In this document: one piece after another, positions 12,283 to 25,279 of the stretch
Layout of the letters: every line of letters starts with the position of its first letter
Position numbering within the stretch: position 1 is the first letter of the stretch
Assembly (NCBI RefSeq): GCF_963576615.1
Contig: NC_088711.1
Span: forward strand, 24,708,182 to 24,772,181
Reading direction: 5' to 3'
DNA from: Watersipora subatra
Lineage: Eukaryota > Bryozoa > Gymnolaemata > Cheilostomatida > Watersiporidae
DNA length: 64,000 nt
The notes under the pieces: generated by a model
The model's input: only the letters and a program-made list of their open reading frames with translations
Databases searched by the model: none
What the model was told of the DNA's origin: nothing
Made by a program: the position numbers and the translations under genes

Positions 12283-12861
12283 GCAATGGGTTCATTGGGC
12301 AAATAGTCATTACATCGGTTAAGATACTTATGCTTGAAGCGCTTGCTTCAATAACTTCAAATAACTAGCACCGTTGATCGGTGCTAGATACATGTACATT
12401 TAAGATTTCTTCTGTGCTACTGAGTGTCACATTAGATTAAAAAAGCATGTGTTTCGGAGTTGGTAGTCGTCTAGTATGTATTAGTGTCGTATGTGCGCTA
12501 TGTGCTGTGGTATCCCGTGCTTGATTATTGTAGCAAACCGAAAAATCGGCAGTTTCATTCTCATCATAAATAGCAATAGCATTTTTAAAGGTATCAACTT
12601 TTCTCAATGCCAAAATTAAAAAAATTAAAGAAATGGCATATTTTGAAATTCAGTAATGGCAGCACTTAAACAGAAAAGTTGGTAATTTCTGCTTTAAATA
12701 CACAAACTGCTATATATTCAATCTTTAATAAACCTATCATTTGCTTATATTTTATAATTTTGTACAGAATTTGCTTATTCAATTTAAATATCGCAGCTTA
12801 AATTCATGCTGAGCTCTAACAGTTATCTGTTTGATTAAAGCCCTATAACTAAACAAAAGTA

Positions 12862-15224
12862 CAGTGCACCCTTAAAATACGATTACCCTGATATAGGATT
12901 TTTTTCACCTTACAAAGTTGAACATAGTGAGGGTTTCACCTCATCATACAAATTTTATTTCCTCATACTAATTCAAGAAAATTTTCGTCGAAATAACAAA
13001 GACGCCAAAATGTGGTTCTCCAAAAACATTTTCACAACGTTTCAAAGAGACATGACTGATTTCTCTCAGATCAGCCTTCCACGTGGGAAATTTTGTGAAA
13101 AGTATGTAAGCGAGAGCAAATATTAATTTTTAGCGTTATACTCATATTTACTATAAACTTTTATTCAGCATACGTATATAACTACAAGTATCTATATTTA
13201 ATTTGTTAGCTATGGAATCTGGGACCAATACAAACGTTACAAGATGAAGGAAGAAAATGATTTCCATGACAAATTCCATGACATAAATAAACAGGAAGAA
13301 GGCGCCCGTATTGTTAATGTTGCCAAGGAATATGGTCGCAACCGAGCAACAAATGCAATTATTATTGAAAACAAGAAATCCATTAAAGCAAACACAGGGA
13401 AGAGCTTACGACTGATGACTTGAAGGAGTTGGAGGCCATGCATGAGATCAGCATTCAAGAAGAGCAACAATTTAGTGGTGACGAGAAAGTACAAGAGACA
13501 GAAAAACCTACATCGGCAGAAATCAAGGAAGCTATAAGTTGGTATGAAAACCTTACTAGATTCATTGAAAATAAGCATCCAGAAAAGGTTTTCACAGGCC
13601 GTGTTATGGATTATGTTAATGAGAGGTGCATGAGCTATTTTAGAGAAACTTTAATGACTCGTCAGAAACAGACTTAATTGAATGGATTTTCTTCAAAAGA
13701 AAAGTGTCAAAAAGCACAAATAATAACAGTGGATCTAATAAAAAAGTTAGAGATGAAAACCCCCTGAAGAAGTACTATCAGATTAAGCTTTTTAAAAAGA
13801 ATTTTTAATTTCATGTGTTCAATTTACTGATGTAGGCTGGTACATAAAAACAATACTGTACAATGCATGTATAATGTATATCATTATTTATGGTCTTTGT
13901 GTGGCATGTTTTTCATGTTTTACGCATTTCATTTTATGTTTTATTTCATGTTTAATCATGCTTTATTTATTTAACTTTGATTTTATGTTTCATTTTCTTG
14001 TTTAATCATGTCTTTGCAGGAGGGCCTGTTTTCTACTACATAAATACAAATCATATATGGTATGTAACTCATATATAACTAGCTACTCAAGATAGTCGAC
14101 ACATCCACATTACCTTCCAGAATTTTTTAAAGCCTTGCCCTCTAGGGTATAAATACGTACAAACCTTTGTATGTATGGTTACATTGATTCTTGTGCACAT
14201 TTCATACATGACAAACTACAATCTTCTCTGGATCTTTTTTATAAGCGTTAGCTAGCTAGCAATTTTCTGCATTGCACCAGCATTTACAGTGTACCAGCAA
14301 CCATCATCTTCAATAAATGATCAAGTAGGCTATCTTCTACATTGCACCAAGTTAGCTTGTTTTCTTCGAAAATTTTTTGCACCAGCAGGAAAGCTGTGTC
14401 TTCCTGGCTATTTCTGCTTTTCAGGACCCAAAAGTGGTAAACTTTTTCTTTTAAAACCAATAGAAAAATCGGAGTTGCGATCCCTTCAACAGGACTAGAC
14501 AACTTCTTTTAGCCTGCTAAAAACTCCATTTCGTTACATATTAAATTTATTTGTAAGTTTACTGTAACATAATTAGCATTAATATATTTTTGGCTCTTCT
14601 CTGCTCTACTCGCTACATGTACCAGCTTAAGTCACGTTACTCCAAAGGTATGTAAGTACTGTATAGTAAATAAAATTTCATTTTTCTTTTCAATGGCCAT
14701 TAAATGGTCAAGTGTGCGAGAGGCCGCTTTTGAGAACTACATCGCTCGGCCTTTCTTGTTGAATTAGGTTGAAAAATGTTTTAACCAGACACGATAAACG
14801 TTATAGTGAAAGCAAAGACAGAAACTGATAAATGATAAAATTTTAATGATAACAAGTTGAAATTCAATAAAATAAGTTGAAAATACATACAAAAACGTCT
14901 TGAAGGGAAGAACTCCTTACCGTACGTACTGCATTTGGTACACACATTATAATATTGCATTTTATTGCATGTTATCACCACTAAAATACCCTAAATACAA
15001 TACAGTTACTGTAGGTAACTATAGTCACTAAAGTTAACATGCTATTTTGTTATTAATTTTCAATATGTACATATTTTTATAAAATTTTGATGATTTTTAC
15101 CAGGGGATAATTGCATTGTATAATTGCAATGGTTTCTATACCCCTACATACGAATGTAGGATTTTTTTTCACCATACGATGCCAACCCTAGAACGAATCA
15201 ACATCGTGTCCTGAAGGTGCGCTG
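12862..15224 (+). mobile_element. pogo/Tigger-type element, degraded, 2363 bp
   Basis: TA dinucleotides at 12860-12861 and 15225-15226 flank related termini (cagtgcacccttaaaatacg at left; cagcgcaccttcaggacacg inverted at right), with ttttttcacc further in at both ends. TA duplication and CAGTGC-like ends are typical of Tc1/mariner/pogo. It carries the remnant transposase 3' end described next. The interior from 14.1 to 14.8 kb looks unrelated and may be a further insertion. Confidence 0.7.
13210..13790 (+). pseudogene. Tigger/CENP-B-like transposase C-terminal remnant
   Basis: Two overlapping frames are linked by a frameshift near 13400. The end reads WYENLTRFIENKHPEKVF, then YFRETLMTRQKQT. 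The RQKQT motif after a helical Phe-Arg segment is the usual C-terminus of Tigger transposases. The N-terminal HTH and DDE regions are not recognisable. Confidence 0.7.
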
Positions 15225-15630
15225 TACGTTGTTGTTGTAAAATTGTTGTTTTTGTGTCTCAGAGCTCCTAAGACTTTTTGACTTTCAGTAACGCTGTGGT
15301 GGTGAAGGCTGGTTGCAAAGGGGAGGTTGTTGCTGCTAACAACTTTTACGTGTGCTTACATTCTTAACTTTTCTGAGTTTGGTGATTTTGAGAATAAAAA
15401 CAGAATTTTCAAAATACAAAAGATGGCTTGGTGCAAGTAATGATAAGTTAAGGAATCACTGATATTGCCAATAATCGACAAAGGTAGCACTCACTGGAAG
15501 GCACATCAAAAATGCTTGAATAAATCAATCATCAGGATTCCAACTTGTGCAACCTATATTAGGTTACAGCCACACATTCAACAGATTTTTATCCAACGAT
15601 AGATAAATTACACATTGTTGTGTAACTGAC

Positions 15631-15782
15631 CTGCTTCTGTCAACACTCTGTTCACAATCTGGTGAGAATTAGTTCCTGGTATCCATTCAAAAAAACCTTT
15701 CTCTTCTGCGCCGATGAAGTACTTGTACTGAAAACAAGCCTTGTTCAAGTCCAGATTTGTAGTACCACTCCAAATGTTGTTA
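15631..15782 (-). CDS. RNF213-like exon 13: second half of CBM20-like domain
   Basis: The acceptor is ccttttgcag and the donor gtcagt; it enters in phase 2 and leaves in phase 1. It encodes about 50 residues. The FQYKYFIG block followed by FFEWIPG is the typical CBM20 signature (YKY...WE), and IVNRVL afterwards matches the YVNRCLF segment of vertebrate RNF213. Splicing to exon 12 places the two halves in one frame. Confidence 0.8.
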
Positions 15783-16344
15783 CTGCAAAAGGTGGATTTT
15801 ATGAAAACTTTCATTTGAATTGCACAGCAAGAGATATTACAGTATATTCCCATATATAAGCCTACCTAGCAAATAAGCCATCCCTAGAAAAACCAGCCCT
15901 GAAATCAGGGTATTTATATGAATTCGCATATAAGCCAACTTTATAAGCCATAACACGTCGTACATACATAGTAGCAGAAATGGGGTGACTTTTTTAGGCT
16001 CAGCACAACACATTTATGCATAATTGCAACATTGCATAATTAGACTATCATGGATCTCACGCTAAGCCTAGTTTCGCTTAGCAAAAGCACGTTTTTATAG
16101 GTCCTTCTTCGCAATGACCACACATTACAACTACGCAGGTTTCACAAATTGCAGATCGATGGACTTATGATGATTATCTATTAGACAATTGCAGAAGTGA
16201 CAGTAAGTTTGGTTTGGTTTGATTTTTATTGCGTAATAATAACATGACAATATGAGTAAAAAAAATACACAGAGTAGCAATAGGACATGCCAGATAGCCA
16301 GAGGCTAGAGTATGAAATTCAAATGAAAGTATTTACTGTTAATA

Positions 16345-17280
16345 CAGACGGTTCCCAACCTACAAACGAGTTACATTCCGAACGATTGTTCGTAAGGTGA
16401 ATTTGTTCGTAAGTTGCTTCAGTGCTATATTTTGTATTATAATTTATGTTTAAGGCCTATATGAGTATATTGAAGGTTTATATAAGTATGTTTAAGGCTT
16501 GTATAAGCAACCTGTATTGGTTTGTACTGAAAAAAATATTTAATAAAATGGAGATAATACTTTAGTGGACGCCGGGCCAGGACACTGCATTTCTTATTTA
16601 TTGTATGTCTTGTCCTTTTTTATTATATTGTCGTTTTAATCATTATGCTATCACTTATCGTTGTTGTCTTATTTTTTTTATGTGCTGTCCTTTTATTATA
16701 TCGTTGTTTCACTCGTTATGCTATTGTTATATCTGATATCCCGTCATAACACTATCACTGGCCATCACTTATCGTCACTTATATTGTTGTCATACCAACG
16801 CACTAGCGGTCCTATTTATTCACCTTGTTAGCCGGTGTTCTTACCGTTTGCCGTCAGCCGGAACAGTTGATATTATTGTATATAAAGGATCACGCTCACT
16901 TAGTTGATCAGAGCAGTAGCCGTATGCTCCTCGCCTAGTGAAATTTCCTTCGCTAATAAAAAGCTGAATGAAACTACACGCACTCTCTTATCTTTATTTA
17001 TTATTCTAGATCGTGACAAGTAAAGGCCGGCAAATTCCTTTACAATACGTACAGTAAAAATAAAAAAGTTCTTTGCGCACTGGAGATACGTTCACGCACT
17101 TATGCGCTGCAACGAACTGGGCAGAGAAAGGTGGATGCTGGGTTGGGCTTCTGAGTAGTGCCTATTTCCGCCGCTAATACGTCGGTAATACCGTCGGTAT
17201 TAGCGGCGGACATACGCGCAGACCTGTTCGTATGTACGGGTTGTTCGTAACTCGAATGTTCGTAAGTAGGGAACCGTCTG
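16345..17280. mobile_element. TA-flanked miniature element with nested LTR
   Basis: TA at 16343-16344 and 17281-17282. The termini are inverted copies: cagacggttcccaacctaca at left, cagacggttccctacttacg (reverse complement) at right. Both ends are followed by repeated ttcgtaa motifs. It belongs to the mariner/pogo type by TA target. The centre is replaced by an LTR-like insertion. Confidence 0.8.
16561..17018 (+). repeat. Solo LTR-like sequence inside the TA-flanked element
   Basis: It runs from tttagtggacgccgggcc to ctagatcgtgaca. It has a tatataaag promoter-like site at about 16878 and an aataaaaag polyadenylation-like site at about 16956. The expected first TG is altered and no target duplication is clear. 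Confidence 0.5.
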
Positions 17281-17340
17281 TAGTAATAATGTAGAAAGCT
17301 ATTAAGCTATTATAATAGCGGTAACTATTGGTAGCAGTAA

Positions 17341-18201
17341 TTAAACCATAACTGCCACATACAACTTTTATCCTCTTTTCTAAGTAAATCAGACACGCTG
17401 ATTCCAATTTTGTATTCAAAATAACGATTGGTTCACTAACTTTCAAATTCATGAAGGCTTTTTACAGCGTTTCAATATCGGTCTCGAAAACAACACGATC
17501 GGCACAACAAGCTCCACCCATAAATATGTGACGTATGCTAGCTTTTTAGGAATGGAAATCGGGAATGTTTATTTCAATTTAGAATGATAGAGATGAGTGT
17601 CTTAAAACCCATTATTATCTAAATTCAGCCTTCATAACAATCTGTCTTTTCTGAAAGGTAGATAAGCTATTTAACATTGCATATTTAAAAATATGCTCAC
17701 AAAAGCGCGATTACAACGCCAGCTTGTGATAAAATCGTGCTTTATTGAACTCATTTTTCTCGGCGTTCAGCCTATTAAACATCCTGTAACAAGCTACGAG
17801 TAATTTTAAATAGTTTTCTAAAACTATTTAAAATTACTGTTATGTTTACTATTTAAAAACTGTTATGAAAAGTAAATCTACTTTTCATAACAGATTGAGA
17901 TTATTTTGAAGGCTGAATTTAGATAATAATGGGTTTTAAGACACCCATCTTTATCATTCTAAATCGGACTAAACATCCCGAACTTCCATTCCTAAAACGC
18001 TAGGATACATCGCATATTTATGAGCGGAGCTTGCTGTGCTGATTGTGTTGTTTTCGAGACGAATATTGAAACGCTTTAAAAAAGCCTTCATGGCTTTGAA
18101 AGTTAGTGACTAATCTTTATTCTGAGTACAAAACCAAAATCAGCGTGTCTGGTTTACCTAGAAAAAAACGATAAGAGTTGTACGTGGCAGTTATGGTTTA
18201 A
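17341..18201. mobile_element. TTAA-flanked fold-back miniature element, copy B, 861 bp
   Basis: TTAA at 17341-17344 and 18198-18201. Nearly the whole element is one long inverted repeat: the first ~430 bp are the reverse complement of the last ~430 bp with scattered changes. The ends are ACCATAACTGCCAC and its complement. Same family as copies A and C. Confidence 0.88.
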
Positions 18202-19026
18202 CTTGTCAACCATGGCAGCATGAAAAGGACAAAAAGTGTCCGAACTCATTCTGCAACACATTCGTGGCTTTTTATGGCATCTGATGACGTAAATTTTATG
18301 CAAAGTAACTTGGAAAAATGTTATGACAACATATGCTTCAATGACATATATTTGTGTTGCCAAATATTTAATTGTCTCCGTAAAAAACTATTTGATGGCA
18401 AAACAGTTGATGATAGAGGTAACTATTATTGAAGAAGCAGTGTAGGACATTCGTTCCTGTTACGGGTAAATCAGATATTTCTATATTTATATGTGAGAAC
18501 ATTCAAGTGACAAAACGATAACCAAACTGTAATGACTATGTCAGAAAAATAAACGGATTCCGATGTACGGCAGCTTTTTGTTTTTGAGTTTTTAAGAGTT
18601 TGTAATTACATTTCCACATATTTTGCACCTACAACACAGCAGAGTAAGACATGGTGAATCTTTTGATACCAAATAACTGTAATGTGAAATTTGTTGCAAA
18701 TCAAAATTTAAACATTTTACCATATATTGAAATACATTTCTAGCAAGCGTTTTAGTAAATGTTAAAATTCATTGAACAGTCTCATCAGATATTTTATTGA
18801 ATGTTAGGTTATCGTGGTTACATGGACCACTCAGGGCAAGCAAAATTTGAGCAAACCATTTATGATTGTGCCCACAACAAGAGAAAAAAATTATTTTGGA
18901 GTGCTTTACAAGCAAGCCATTATCTGAATTACCTCTGAGTGGCTGTAAAACCGTGATAAATCGTTAGGTATGCCAATAAAGCACAGAGAAAAAGAAGCTG
19001 CACAATTATTCAACGATACCTAAAGA
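18202..19026. other. Intron sequence with one unassigned small reading frame
   Basis: An open frame of 70 codons (18220-18432) starts 18 bp after element copy B. It has four Cys but no motif I recognise and no coding neighbours. The rest is AT-rich and featureless. Confidence 0.4.
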
Positions 19027-19117
19027 GGGTGATTGATGCGGGTGATTGACGCGGGTGATTGACGCGGGTGATTGACGCGGGTGATTGATGCGGGTGATTG
19101 ATGCGGGTGATTGGTGC
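19027..19117. repeat. Tandem repeat, 13 bp x 7
   Basis: Seven units of gggtgattgacgc with T/C or G variation at the third- and fourth-last positions. Confidence 0.9.
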
Positions 19118-19447
19118 AGGTGTTAGTGTCGAGTTTACCTAGCTGAATGTCACTATTTGGAGGCTCACTGAATGTTATCTTTTATCAGAAACTCTATTCC
19201 TAGCTTTGGACAGACGGGCTGACAGACAGATACCAACCAGTCTTTTTATACTGAAATGTATTTTTGTATTGCTTTATTTTAGATACATACATTTTGTTCT
19301 TTCTACCATAGACCTTGCTGTCTAGAGCAAAGGGAAAAAATTGATTTAAATTGACATTGAAGGCATGCGCTTCCGTTAACTTAACGTTAAATTACCATAA
19401 TCAAGAACCCTAAAACAAGAGAAAGCAATAAGAAAAAAAAGCCAACC

Positions 19448-19533
19448 AACAGTGACTGTACAACCGACAGTTACTGTACAACCAACAGTTACTGTACAAC
19501 TAACAGTTACTGTACAACCAACAGTTACTGTAG
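19448..19533. repeat. Tandem repeat, 18 bp x about 4.8
   Basis: Units of cagttactgtacaaccaa repeated with single-base differences. The first unit has cagtgactg. Confidence 0.85.
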
Positions 19534-20351
19534 TCATTCAAGTAAAAAATTATGATTAGTTTTTTGCCTTATTGAAGGGCCAGAGGGGTGAGTTTAGAAA
19601 ATCTTAGAACAGATAGGGCAATTTACATGTATTACGTGTGTTTATATAACGTAAAATCTTTATAGTGTAAACGTTCTCGGAATGGATTATTTACAGTATG
19701 TTGTAGAAGTGTCTACCGTACTATACTTGTACAAGTATGTACGCATAACATTTTATGAGCATTAGTAAGTAATCAACAAAAATTATGTTTTTCGTGGCAT
19801 GGAAAAACAAAAATGAAAAGACAGAAATCCTGAATTACTTAATGAATAGAACAAGGGTTTTAAGATGTGGTAATCGAATAGTATTGCAGAAGAGTCAGGC
19901 TAGAGAGTTGTAGGTTATAGTAAAATAAGTTCATTAACAATAAAAAATGCGATATGATGGTGGATGTAGTGTATCGGTGTCACGGAGTAGAAAAAAATGT
20001 TTATCATATGTGTAGAAGCATAAATACAAATATTCTGGGCATAGTTCACACAATAATTTGAAACCCGTAACACAAATGAGCAAGTTTAGAATAAGGTAGC
20101 ATGTTCAAAGACTATGATGATTGGTAAATGTGTTATGAGCTGGAATGCGTGATCGGTAGTACACAAGCCAAGTAGTATAGAGTGTAAGAGAAATATCTTT
20201 TTCTGCTGTGAGTGTGTCAGACAAGGAAATATCCACTCCATTGATGATACTTACAAGTTTAAATTAAAAGAGGACCACAATTAACACAAATAACAACTCC
20301 AAAAAAACTTTATGAAGAAATGGCCCAAATTGAGCAATTTTATCTACTAAC
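19534..20351. other. Intron sequence, nothing recognised
   Basis: AT-rich, with many stops in all frames. It precedes exon 12 on the minus-strand gene's 3' side. Confidence 0.5.
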
Positions 20352-20501
20352 CGTTCACTCATAGACACAACTTCCTGCCAATCACTCTTTGGCATCTTTC
20401 CCCAAATTGCAACTCTACGGTCAAGTTTGTCCTTTTCCATCATTTTCTTGATTCTCTCAGATAGTACGGCTTTGAATGTGACTGATCTTGATATGACACA
20501 G
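20352..20501 (-). CDS. RNF213-like exon 12: first half of CBM20-like domain
   Basis: The acceptor is caatttttgtag and the donor gttagt; it enters in phase 2 and leaves in phase 2. It encodes about 49 residues: SVTFKAVL gives the first strand of a starch-binding fold, followed by VAIWGKMPKSDWQEVV, which resembles the CBM20 pattern of a strand with Gly and then Trp a few residues later. In RNF213 the corresponding stretch reads VTVFFHAII followed by VFIRGG. A second acceptor 15 nt inside (at 20487-20488) is possible. Confidence 0.75.
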
Positions 20502-20605
20502 CTACAAAAATTGATAATCAGACTTGGTTTTTATGAGTTTATGGTTTTTAATTGTTTCACCAATGATTATTTTATAAACATAACATATACCAGCTGTAAT
20601 CTATT

Positions 20606-21402
20606 TTAAAGCATAACTGTCACGAACAACTTTTATCGTGTTTACTAGGTATATCAGACACGCTGATTCCGATTTTGTACTCAAAATAAAGATTAGTCCA
20701 CTAACCTTCAAAGTCATTTAGGCTTTTTCAAAGCGTTTCAATATCCATTTCGAAAACAACACAATCGGCATTACAAGCTCCGCCCATAAATATGTGACGA
20801 AACCTAGCTTTTTCAGAAACGGAAGTTAGGAATGTTTAGTCCGATTTAGAATAATAGAGATGGGTGTCTTAAAACCCATTATTATCTAAATCCAGCCTGT
20901 AAAATAGTTTCAGTTTTTTATGAAAGGGATATAAACTATTTAAAATTGCTCGCAGCTTGTTACATGACGTTTAAATGGGCTGGACGCCGAGAAAAATGAG
21001 CTCAAAAAATGCGGTTTTATCACAAGCTAGCGTTGTTATCGCGCTTTTTAAATATGCAATGCTAAATAGCTTATCTACCTTTCAGAAAAGACTGATATTA
21101 TTTTTAAGGCTGAATTTAGATATTAATGGATTTTAAAACACCCATCTCTATTATTCTAAATCAGTCTAAACATCCCTACGTAACTTCTGTTCCTAAAAAG
21201 CTAGGTTACGTCACAATTTTATGGGCCGAGGTTGTTATGCCGATCGTGTGTTTTTCGAGTCCGATATTAAAATGCTATAAAAAATCCTTCATTACTCTGA
21301 AAGTTAGTGGCCTAATCTTTATTTTGATTACAAAATCGGAATCAGCGTGTCTGATTTATCTAGTAAATACGATAAAAGTTTTACGTGACAGTTATGGTTT
21401 AA
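20606..21402. mobile_element. TTAA-flanked fold-back miniature element, copy C, 797 bp
   Basis: TTAA at 20606-20609 and 21399-21402. Termini agcataactgtcacgaaca and the inverted accataactgtcacgtaaa match copies A and B. Most of the element is palindromic. The 98-codon open frame inside one arm is fortuitous. It lies only about 100 bp from the CBM20 exon at 20352-20501, in its upstream intron. Confidence 0.85.
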
Positions 21403-23170
21403 GCCAAGTTCTGCTACTGTGATTAAAATTAAAAACCATATTGTATGATATAGCAATTAACATGTTTTGTAGTTTGTTGTTACAACTTGATAACGTGGTA
21501 CACTGCAAGGCAACATTGAATTCAACTTGCATACAAATATTTTGATGAACAGGGGCTGGGGGATTTAAAAACAAAGTCATATTAGAAGAGTAACATTAGT
21601 CTTTTGATTGTTGACAAAAGGTGCTTTTGACTTGTTATCAGAACAAAATCTCCTTCTCAAATGTAAAAGAAAAAGTATCCCAGTTTATTGAAAATATTCA
21701 TAACTACATTTTGAGTAACGCATTTGGTGTCAAAATAGATTATTAATTACGATTGGGAAATCATACAAAAAATAGACTACCCTAAGACACTTATATTTCG
21801 CTAGTATTTAGTTTCGTGAGTAGCATAGAGAGTAAAATTTTGATGCAACTTAATTTTGCAACTCTGATGAGTGCGAAAATGATGTGAAAATAAATGCAGT
21901 GGAACAAACATAATTAGATTTCTTAGGTTCGGTTCACCAGTAAGAAAAAATTTTTTAATTTGGTACTAGTTTGTAATTGTAAACCGCAGGTAGAATTGTG
22001 TGGCCGAGATCGATAATGCAATTTGATCGATTGCTGCCATTTTTTTCTTGGACTATCAATGAACAAAGCTATTTAATTCCGTGTTTTCGCTTGTTTGTTA
22101 TGATAGTTTTGTTTCGCTCATGAAACTTTCGCGAGAGGATGACTCCGCGAAAACGCGAAAGTTAGATGAGGCGAATATATAAGTGTCCTAGGGTAAATAG
22201 TTCTTTGTAACTAATTTCTAAAAAGCTCTACCCACATTCAACCCCACATGCATAAACAATGTATGATAACGACAAAGATATTTGGTTTGCTCAAAAACTT
22301 CCGTTTACAACATGCATTTTTAAGTCTGAATGACGATCAATATGATACAGATTCAACTAAGCTAAAATAAACAGATAAAACAAACCACTGTAATTTTAAT
22401 CACCAGCAGCTGTAAAGCCCTCAAACATATTGTAACAGATGGTTGTGAGCATCACTTGACTATATGCATTGTTACAATATCATTATTTGGATAATTTGCA
22501 GAAGATGAGGCACAGCAATAAAGTCTAATTGACAGCAGGCAGCTTTGTTTTAATTCACTGTAATCAAAATAGAATTGATTTAGAAGATAAAACTTTATCT
22601 AAATTACTAAATACTAGATCTATAAATCTAGTAAATATCTAGATTACTAAATAGCATTAACTTCGAATGCTCACCAAAATGCAAGGACTAAATTGGAATC
22701 ATTAGCTCAGTATTCCTAAATAATTCAGCGCCGTGACAATTTGTTATAATCATTTCATGTCACCTGTGCAACAGTTCTCAAAATTCTAAGAGCAAAGCTT
22801 GTAACTAGTCAAATTCATATTATTGTTTCATTAATGAAACAATAATACAATGAAACATCTGTAAAGTTAATACTAAGAATAACGTAGCACCTCCTAAACT
22901 TTAGCTGATCTAGAGATACAAAAACAACACAATATTGCAAGTTTGCACTGCAAACTTATTTATGAACTAGAGACACATTCAAATTAGTTTATCATTACGC
23001 CGAGTTTCAGATTCTTCAAAATTGCAATAAAAAAACTTTGAACAATTCAAATGGGTACAAAGTACCTATAATATAAAACAACCAGAAAGATATTTTGGAG
23101 GCATTCTGTGAGTGGAACAAGTTACATTTATTCCACTCACTGAATGTGGTAGTCTTAAATATAAGCACTA
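21403..23170. other. Intron sequence, nothing coding
   Basis: I see only AT-rich sequence and small palindromes: a 30-bp perfect one at 22818-22847 (attattgtttcatt and its complement) and repeated tagatt/ctagta at 22598-22650. Confidence 0.5.
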
Positions 23171-23941
23171 CAGTGGAACTTCTACTTCCAAAATTAATTC
23201 ATTGTGTAAGCCATTTTGTAAGTATAAAATGTCATTAGTAAAACCAATTTTACTATGCAAATGCCCTAATTCAATCCAAGCCAACATAAAACAAGGACAT
23301 GATATTTGTATGAAATCTAAATACATGTAGTAATTAAAACCTATAACAAATACATGCTAGAATTATATTATGATATTAGTACGCAATGAATGGAAAAAAG
23401 AACACATGGAAAGATCAGAAAATAACGAAAACAATGTTTGTTTACTTTTGGCGTTGGCCGTTTAGACGAGGCTACGCAAAGATCACAAGGAGTGAAAAAA
23501 TGACTGTCAAAGTAGGTAGGTGGGTGTTGTGTTGCCATGGTTTTGTTTTGCTCAGAATAAATGTTTCAAGCAGCCAAGTAAAAAGATTATTTATGTCACC
23601 AAACTAAAAAAAACTGTCATACAGAACACGCAAACTTGAATTGCTAGAACCTAAAGTTGTCTTACCATTTGCATTGCATAATAACTCCAAATTATACTAA
23701 AACAAAACATTGTCGTTTACCGACTTTCGCTAGCTAATGAAGCAGCCATCTGCGTTGTACGTTGTACCCACAGGAAGCAAACGGGCCAAAATAGAAAAAA
23801 AACAGGCCAAAATACGAAGCAAACAAACATGCCAAATTACGATAGGCTTTTCATATCTAGAAAAAAAATTCATAAGTCGAAGCAAAATTTCTATCAAAAG
23901 ATATTTCGTAACTTGAAATTTTCATACGTAGACTTCTACTA
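23171..23941. mobile_element. TA-flanked miniature element, mariner/Tigger type
   Basis: TA at 23169-23170 and 23942-23943. Left end cagtggaacttctacttcc, right end (inverted) tagtagaagtctacgtatg. The central sequence is non-coding apart from chance frames. Confidence 0.6.
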
Positions 23942-25275
23942 TAATATGTAAGGGTTTCATCATACAATGTTTGTATAATGGTCACTGGCCAAACTGAACT
24001 CAAGTGAGAGTTATCATCTCTAAGTATTAGCAACTAGAAATTCCCCTGTCATACAGCCCCCGACCACAGTGATGTTGGAAAAAAGAAAGGGAACTGCTGG
24101 TTGAGAAATACAATATTAGCAGTCAAATGGCACTGCAGTGCAATAGGATAACTGCAATGGTAGCTGCAATGGTAGCTGTAATGTACTGGGTGTTATTAAG
24201 TACAACAAACAGCAATAATGAAAGGAAAAGATTATATGTTTATATCTCTCCCCTGCAATAGGAGAAATGCAATATTAGAAGTAAAATGGCAAGCTACTGT
24301 GTAATATACACAGTTTGAAAGTCGGTTGTGTTGAATGTAGAATGGTTTTGATAGCGATCTGTAACAGAAAGCGAGCATCAGCATTCACGCGTCTGGAAGT
24401 TTTCTGCAAACTGGAGCAACATAAAAAAATGTTCTCGTCATAAAGGGGCATTGTAGTTCGGCCCTAGCTTGTACATAAGTGTAAAGAATTTCAGCTAACG
24501 TTCTAAATAATTTAATGAAACCTTCAGTAATTGGACAAAAAAAAAACATAGGCTGATAAACTGAGTACCACAATTTCGTACCTGTAAATCGGTCTATGCC
24601 TCAAACAGTCTACGTTCATTACAGAAACCTTTGGACAAATACATTCGAATGATTATTCTTATAATTAAATCTTATAATAATTTTATAAAATCGAATAATT
24701 ATTCTTATAATTAAATATTTTTGCAAGATATTAAAAATGGAAAGATATTAGAAACCTTCGGCAATTGGACAATGCCATAGACTGGTGAAATGTGCACGGT
24801 TTTCTCGTGAAATGCTTCTGACTTAATGGTTCTACTCTCGGTCGCACGGCTTTATCGGTGTTTTGTTGGCCGGTCTTAATTTTGATTAAAAAAGGCTTGT
24901 CAGGTTTTAATTGCGATTTTAGGCCAAATTAATGTCTAGTTATGTATTATCCGATCAGATGGGTAAGGTTTAGGATATTGTCTACAAATTTCAAAGACTT
25001 GGTAACATATTTAAATAGGTTTATATGTGTTTTGTATCGTTATTATACTTAAACGACTCCATTGAAAAATGGTTAAAATTGTTGATGAGATTTCGGTACA
25101 AGGGTTTGCGACAGTGTTGAATAATTTTCGTGAGTTGTGTGCACATATGCATTTATCATAAAGCTCCCAAACAATCGCTTCGTTCGTGTTTGGTCGTGGG
25201 AATATTGATGGATGTACGTAGATTGTATGCAACCATAATTGAGTGTTGTAATTCTTATATATTTTTATTTATTAT
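23942..25275. other. Intron sequence, nothing coding
   Basis: AT-rich. A short duplicated stretch (attcttataattaaat) occurs at 24654-24672 and 24702-24718. No gene seen. Confidence 0.5.
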
Positions 25276-25279
25276 TTAA

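Noticed and set aside
16561-17018. 5-bp target duplication for the LTR-like block
   Set aside because: Bases on the two sides (left ataatac, right agtaaag) do not match, so no duplication is claimed.
21126-21422. 98-aa plus-strand protein
   Set aside because: Lies wholly within one arm of the TTAA fold-back element copy C.
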